Source: Fomitopsis serialis
Lineage: Eukaryota > Basidiomycota > Agaricomycetes > Polyporales > Fomitopsidaceae
Direction of reading: 5' to 3'
DNA: 64,000 nucleotides
Assembly (NCBI RefSeq): GCF_022376445.1
Contig: NW_025954961.1
Coordinates: 744,001 to 808,000 of the forward strand
Part shown: piece after piece, positions 60,500-64,000 of the stretch
Position numbering within the stretch: position 1 is the first letter of the stretch
Layout: each line of letters starts with the position of its first letter
Notes under the pieces: generated by a model
What the model saw: only the letters and a program-made list of their open reading frames with translations
Told to the model about the DNA's origin: nothing
Database searches by the model: none
Made by a program: the position numbers and the translations under genes

Positions 60500-61790
60500 G
60501 GATTTGTAGCATGTCTAGATGCTTTCGCGCGTTGCACTGCCGAGCGAGTGCCGAGTGAGAGCATCCGACGACGACTAAATGCGGTGTCTACGACGGGCCA
60601 TTACTGTACCACAAACGTGGACACGCTGTGTATTGTATGGCCTTCATTTCCCGCCTCTAGCCGAGAGTCAAGACGGTTTGGAGACGTACCTCTTTGATCC
60701 CGTCTGCCGGACCAATTGTGTGGGTCATACGGGTATCGTTCCCGCAGATCCCACGACGCCCGTCTTCTCTGTTGAGTGTCACCTCTTCGAATCTCGTCGT
60801 TGTCCACCGCGGGCCCGGCGGCGTGGGTTATCAAATCAAGGTTTGGTGGCAGCAGGACGATCGTGTGTAAGGGGTAGGGCCTCACTTGAGCGGCATAAGC
60901 TGACTGAGTCGACCAATTAATTGCCTTCCACGTTAGACTGGCTGCCCCGGAGGTGCGGTGATGCATGATGCATGATGAGCCGGACATCTATACCATGGCT
61001 GACACACAGTAGGCTGGCTGTGCAAATGGCATGCGAGGATCATTTTGACCACTACCAACTTTGCCTGGAACGCTATGGAAAGACCGGTCTAGACGTTTCA
61101 GCGAACACAAGATATTGATTGTCATGCAGTATGACAAACGACTGGATGGGTGAGCGTACTGCCTCGGTGGGTTGGCGATGGTTGCAGAGACACGATGCTA
61201 GTCGTTTCATTCGGGCAGCTAGGTCATGCTGGCCATGGAGTCGGTACCGGAGGGAACATGCGGATGGCGTGAGTTGCGGAAGATGCTTGCGATGCAAACA
61301 TGATCGATTCGGAACGACCGAGCCCACCGGCTACCGCCCGCTGACGGAGGCCAGCCGGCCATGAGAGGACCGACATTCTCCGAGAGAGTAGTCCGACAGT
61401 TTGCACTCGTACGAGGGCATGGTGAAAACAACGAGAAAAATCAGGCGGTGCATGCAGAGTGCGCGCGCAGGTCGCAGGAATATTCCAGTCATGGCCAAGC
61501 TGCGAGCGGGATCGAGGCTGACGCGGATGCGGGCGGAGAATGAAAGGCTGAGCGAAGCCGGCCGGGCGGGGAGGAGTACTACCTTCACACTTTAGCGCCG
61601 AGCCACCGTAATACTTTTGTATGGGCACGCCGACCGCGTCGCCCGCTCTGCTCGGCCCCGTCGTCTCCCTCTTCTAGTCCTCGTCGTGCCCTCCTCCTCT
61701 CTCCCCGCCCTCCCCTCTCCCCCTCACCCCCGCCCCCGACGCCCGCCAGCCCCGCCAGCCACAGCCAAGCAGCCCCCGGCAGATCCCGGC
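60500..61790. other. Intergenic, no recognisable gene
   Basis: 1.3 kb between two plus-strand genes. A short tandem TGATGCA-like run lies at about 60960-60975. Several short open frames on both strands have no recognisable content. A pyrimidine-rich stretch (61640-61760) directly before the next ATG looks like a promoter or 5' UTR. Confidence 0.45.
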
Positions 61791-63121
61791 ATGACGCGCC
61801 GCTTCGAGAGGTAAGTCGCACGACTCCGAGATGCATCATCCGCAGCTTCCAGCACCTGGTGTCGTTCCACTCCGCCAATCGCGTACCTCTTTCCTACCCT
61901 CCTCCACTCCAGATCCAGCTGCACCACTCTCATTTAGCCTTTCCTCGGTCTTCTTCCATTTGCCTCACGCCTTCTCTTGTGCTCGAAAACTCGGGCGGTG
62001 TGCTGACGCTAGAATTATGTTTGTGCGCCCCCTTAGGTCCGTATCAATCGCAGCGTCGCTCGTCGGCGCTGGCCTCAACTTTGTGCTCGCGGTCCGCCTC
62101 CTCGCCCTATGGCGCTCGCTCGGATGGGAGTCGGAGTCAGAGTGGGAGGGCTCGGGAGACGTGTGGAGGGTGGATAGCGTCAAGATTGTGTGGGGATTGT
62201 TGTCGACCTACTTTGCCGCAGCGTCGCTGGCATGTTTTGTCGGCTTCCTAGGTCTCGCGAAGGTGCGTGGTCTTTGAGCATTCTGGGCGCGCCATCATTG
62301 ACGTCTCTTGCGTTCTGCGTGCAGACCATCCCCTCCTTTGTCCGCTTCTACCGCGACTACTCCATCGCCGACTTCGCTTCATCACCGTCTCCACGCTGTT
62401 CGTCAGTTATACTTCGTACAGCACCCCGTACGTCCGGACAGGTGTCTGCGAGGAGCTCTCGCGGCATCCTGATCTCATGCGTGACATGGTCGAAATGGGC
62501 CTCAACGTGGAGAATTGCGAGCTGTGGTTCGACCGCGCCGTCGTCGGGATGATTGGCATCATGTTCATTCTCATCGTCATCCGCGTCGTACCCTCTTAGT
62601 TAGTGTCGCCCCGTTCCTGACTGACATGCAAACCCCATCACAGCTCCATACGCTCATCGCGCTCTCAAAGCATTACCGATACATGTGGCGTGATGCCGTT
62701 ATCAGCAAGTCCCAGCACACCAGCCTGCGTCAGCTCAACACGACTCCTTGCACCGCATCTATCTCCTCCCGACGCCCACATCGCCCCAGTCGTCTGCGAT
62801 TGCGTTCAATCACTATGACACATCCTCACATTCCCGCTCCGGCTCGGGAAATATCGTCGTTTATGCGCCGATCCCGGTCGGCGGCATGTCTGAGTCGGAA
62901 GCACGGAAGATGAACGCTACGGAGGCATGGATCCCCGTCGGACGTCCGCGGAGGATGGCTCGAGCTCGGGCTCGTCATCGCCGCGCTCGCATAGACACAG
63001 CCGCTCCGCGTCCCTCCACGGGCACCGCCATCACAACTCGATTCCGCGCTCGGCAGGAGTGCGCAAGGACAGCGGCTTTTCTGCAGTAGACGAGAAGTCA
63101 GAGACAGGGCCGCTCCTCTGA
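61791..63121 (+). CDS. Four-span membrane protein of unknown function
   Basis: Not assigned to a named family. A tiny first exon (MTRRFE.) leads to a short FQHLVSFHSANR segment. Four hydrophobic segments follow: SIAASLVGAGLNFVLAVRLL, VWGLLSTYFAAASLACFVGF, a segment around FVSYTSYSTPYV, and AVVGMIGIMFILIVIR. Between TM3 and TM4 is a conserved-looking loop with two Cys (VRTGVCEELSRHPDLMRDMV and VENCELWFDRAVV), placed as in the large extracellular loop of tetraspanin-like proteins. The C-terminal third is a Ser/His/Arg-rich cytosolic tail (SSPRSHRHSRSASLHGHRHH) ending SETGPLL. The join between the second and third exons is not clean. Similar hypothetical proteins would be expected in other mushrooms. 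Confidence 0.7.
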
Positions 63122-64000
63122 GCGAGCAACTGCCCAATTAACGACTTGTGACATAATTCTACTGTAGCTGTATTCCCCCGTTATCCTACCTCCTCGGCCA
63201 CCCCTGCCTCATCATGGACGCAAATCCTTGGTGTCGCTCCGGTATCGCAATCTCATGTGGCGCTCATCCCTCGCCTGACTGGTTCGCAGTATTTATGCCT
63301 TCCTGTCTTGCAAGTGCCTCCCACTGCCCTCTCCCGACCGCGTTCCTTCCCGCTTCGTCTCTTGTACGTTCTTCCTCTCCTGACTGGGTCTCTGGCTCGG
63401 TGGCTTGCACACGCAGGGCGCCTGGGCCAGAGTGTGCGTGTGCCTTCTACCGGTATATAGTCTAGGTGTACGAATACGAATACGATTACATTCTTCGTAC
63501 GACGTACGTATACGTTCGGATACGGTTACCTGCTGAGTACAATATCAAGGTAGAGTACTGGTGGATATACTGTGTATCTAAGCCTTCGTGGCTCCTAGGG
63601 ATTCGTCCAGCTGCAGGATGTCTGGTGCATGTTCATCCCTTAGTAGTGTGCATGAATGGTAGACCGCCTACATATATCATCAAAACCTAGCTGGTGAGTT
63701 GACACCTTTCCGATCCGGGACACATTGTGACACCTGACGGAGGTGGCGTAGCATAGCAATGGTCAAGCAATGGTGGCGGTCCGAGTCTTGAGCCTTGAGC
63801 TTGAGAAGCCCTCGGCCGTCCGTGTTTGCTACATCAACCGGCACGTCCTGCGACCACCAGGATACGGCGATCGCTCCACAACTCCGATTCTGCTGCAGGT
63901 GAGAAGCAGCGTCGTCGCTCACGCTGTAAGTGCGCACTCAGGAGGTACAGAGCTTCTATTGTGGCCCATCCGAAGTGGCAAGGTCTCAAGCTCAAGTGTC
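63122..64000. other. Window end, no firm gene
   Basis: 63122-63680 holds no recognisable gene; an A/T-rich stretch with repeated TACG/TATACG steps is at about 63470-63530. On the minus strand 63730-63900 reads GAIAVSWWSQDVPVDVANTD between a CAG acceptor-like and a GT donor-like site. It could be an internal exon of a gene that extends past the window edge, but no family is recognised. Confidence 0.35.

Noticed and set aside
60955..60980. TGATGCA short tandem run
   Set aside because: Only about three units; too short to call a microsatellite of interest.

Overview
The window is nuclear DNA of a basidiomycete fungus, most likely an Agaricomycete. Genes lie close together on both strands and carry many short introns (about 50-65 bp, GT..AG). 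The protein set fits: a cysteine-ligated heme peroxidase, a GH43 galactanase with CBM35, an RBR E3 ligase with an N-terminal region typical of mushrooms, and Rcf2, Vip1, Spc98 and IQGAP orthologues. No prokaryotic operons, CRISPR, rRNA or convincing tRNA were seen.

Layout, left to right: a TCERG1/Dre4-like WW-FF protein (160-2803, +); a short heme-thiolate peroxidase (3691-4480, +); an anion:cation symporter-type MFS permease (5878-8425, +); a secreted GH43+CBM35 exo-beta-1,3-galactanase (8543-10653, -); a gene-poor stretch with one copy of a dispersed repeat; a very large IQGAP/Rng2 (12045-18455, -); the gamma-tubulin complex protein GCP3/Spc98 (19005-22317, +); a Ccc2/ATP7-type copper ATPase (22502-26776, -); the PP-InsP kinase/phosphatase Vip1/Asp1 (27280-31266, +); an AKTIP-like UEV (31759-32746, -); Rcf2 copy 1 (33138-33959, +); a Nop13-like two-RRM protein (34311-36015, +); a Tpa1/Ofd1 prolyl hydroxylase (36279-38390, -); an RBR ubiquitin ligase (39093-41487, -); an Rtp1/TANGO6 protein (42995-46564, +); an NCS1 purine-cytosine permease (47122-49017, +); TRAPPC2L/Tca17 (49563-50227, -); cytochrome b5 (50569-51245, -); the second repeat copy; a single-pass transmembrane FG nucleoporin (52236-56108, +); a coiled-coil tail-anchored protein (56561-59142, +); Rcf2 copy 2 (59569-60499, +); and a four-span membrane protein of unknown function (61791-63121, +).

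Most genes are unrelated housekeeping functions placed side by side. Loose themes are cytokinesis and microtubules (IQGAP, Spc98), copper and respiration (Cu-ATPase, two Rcf2), ubiquitin (UEV, RBR), and possibly the nuclear envelope (the nucleoporin and the next-door tail-anchored protein).

Many otherwise well-conserved genes are broken by apparent single-base losses, mostly in short homopolymer runs (clearest at 33.4-35.2 kb and 59.7-60.1 kb, also in the Cu-ATPase, Vip1 and Rtp1). This looks like base-calling error rather than gene decay, so several CDS spans below cannot be translated as a single clean spliced frame. The most interesting biology is the POM121-like architecture of the nucleoporin and the protease-like N-terminal region of the RBR ligase. 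All splice sites were read by eye.
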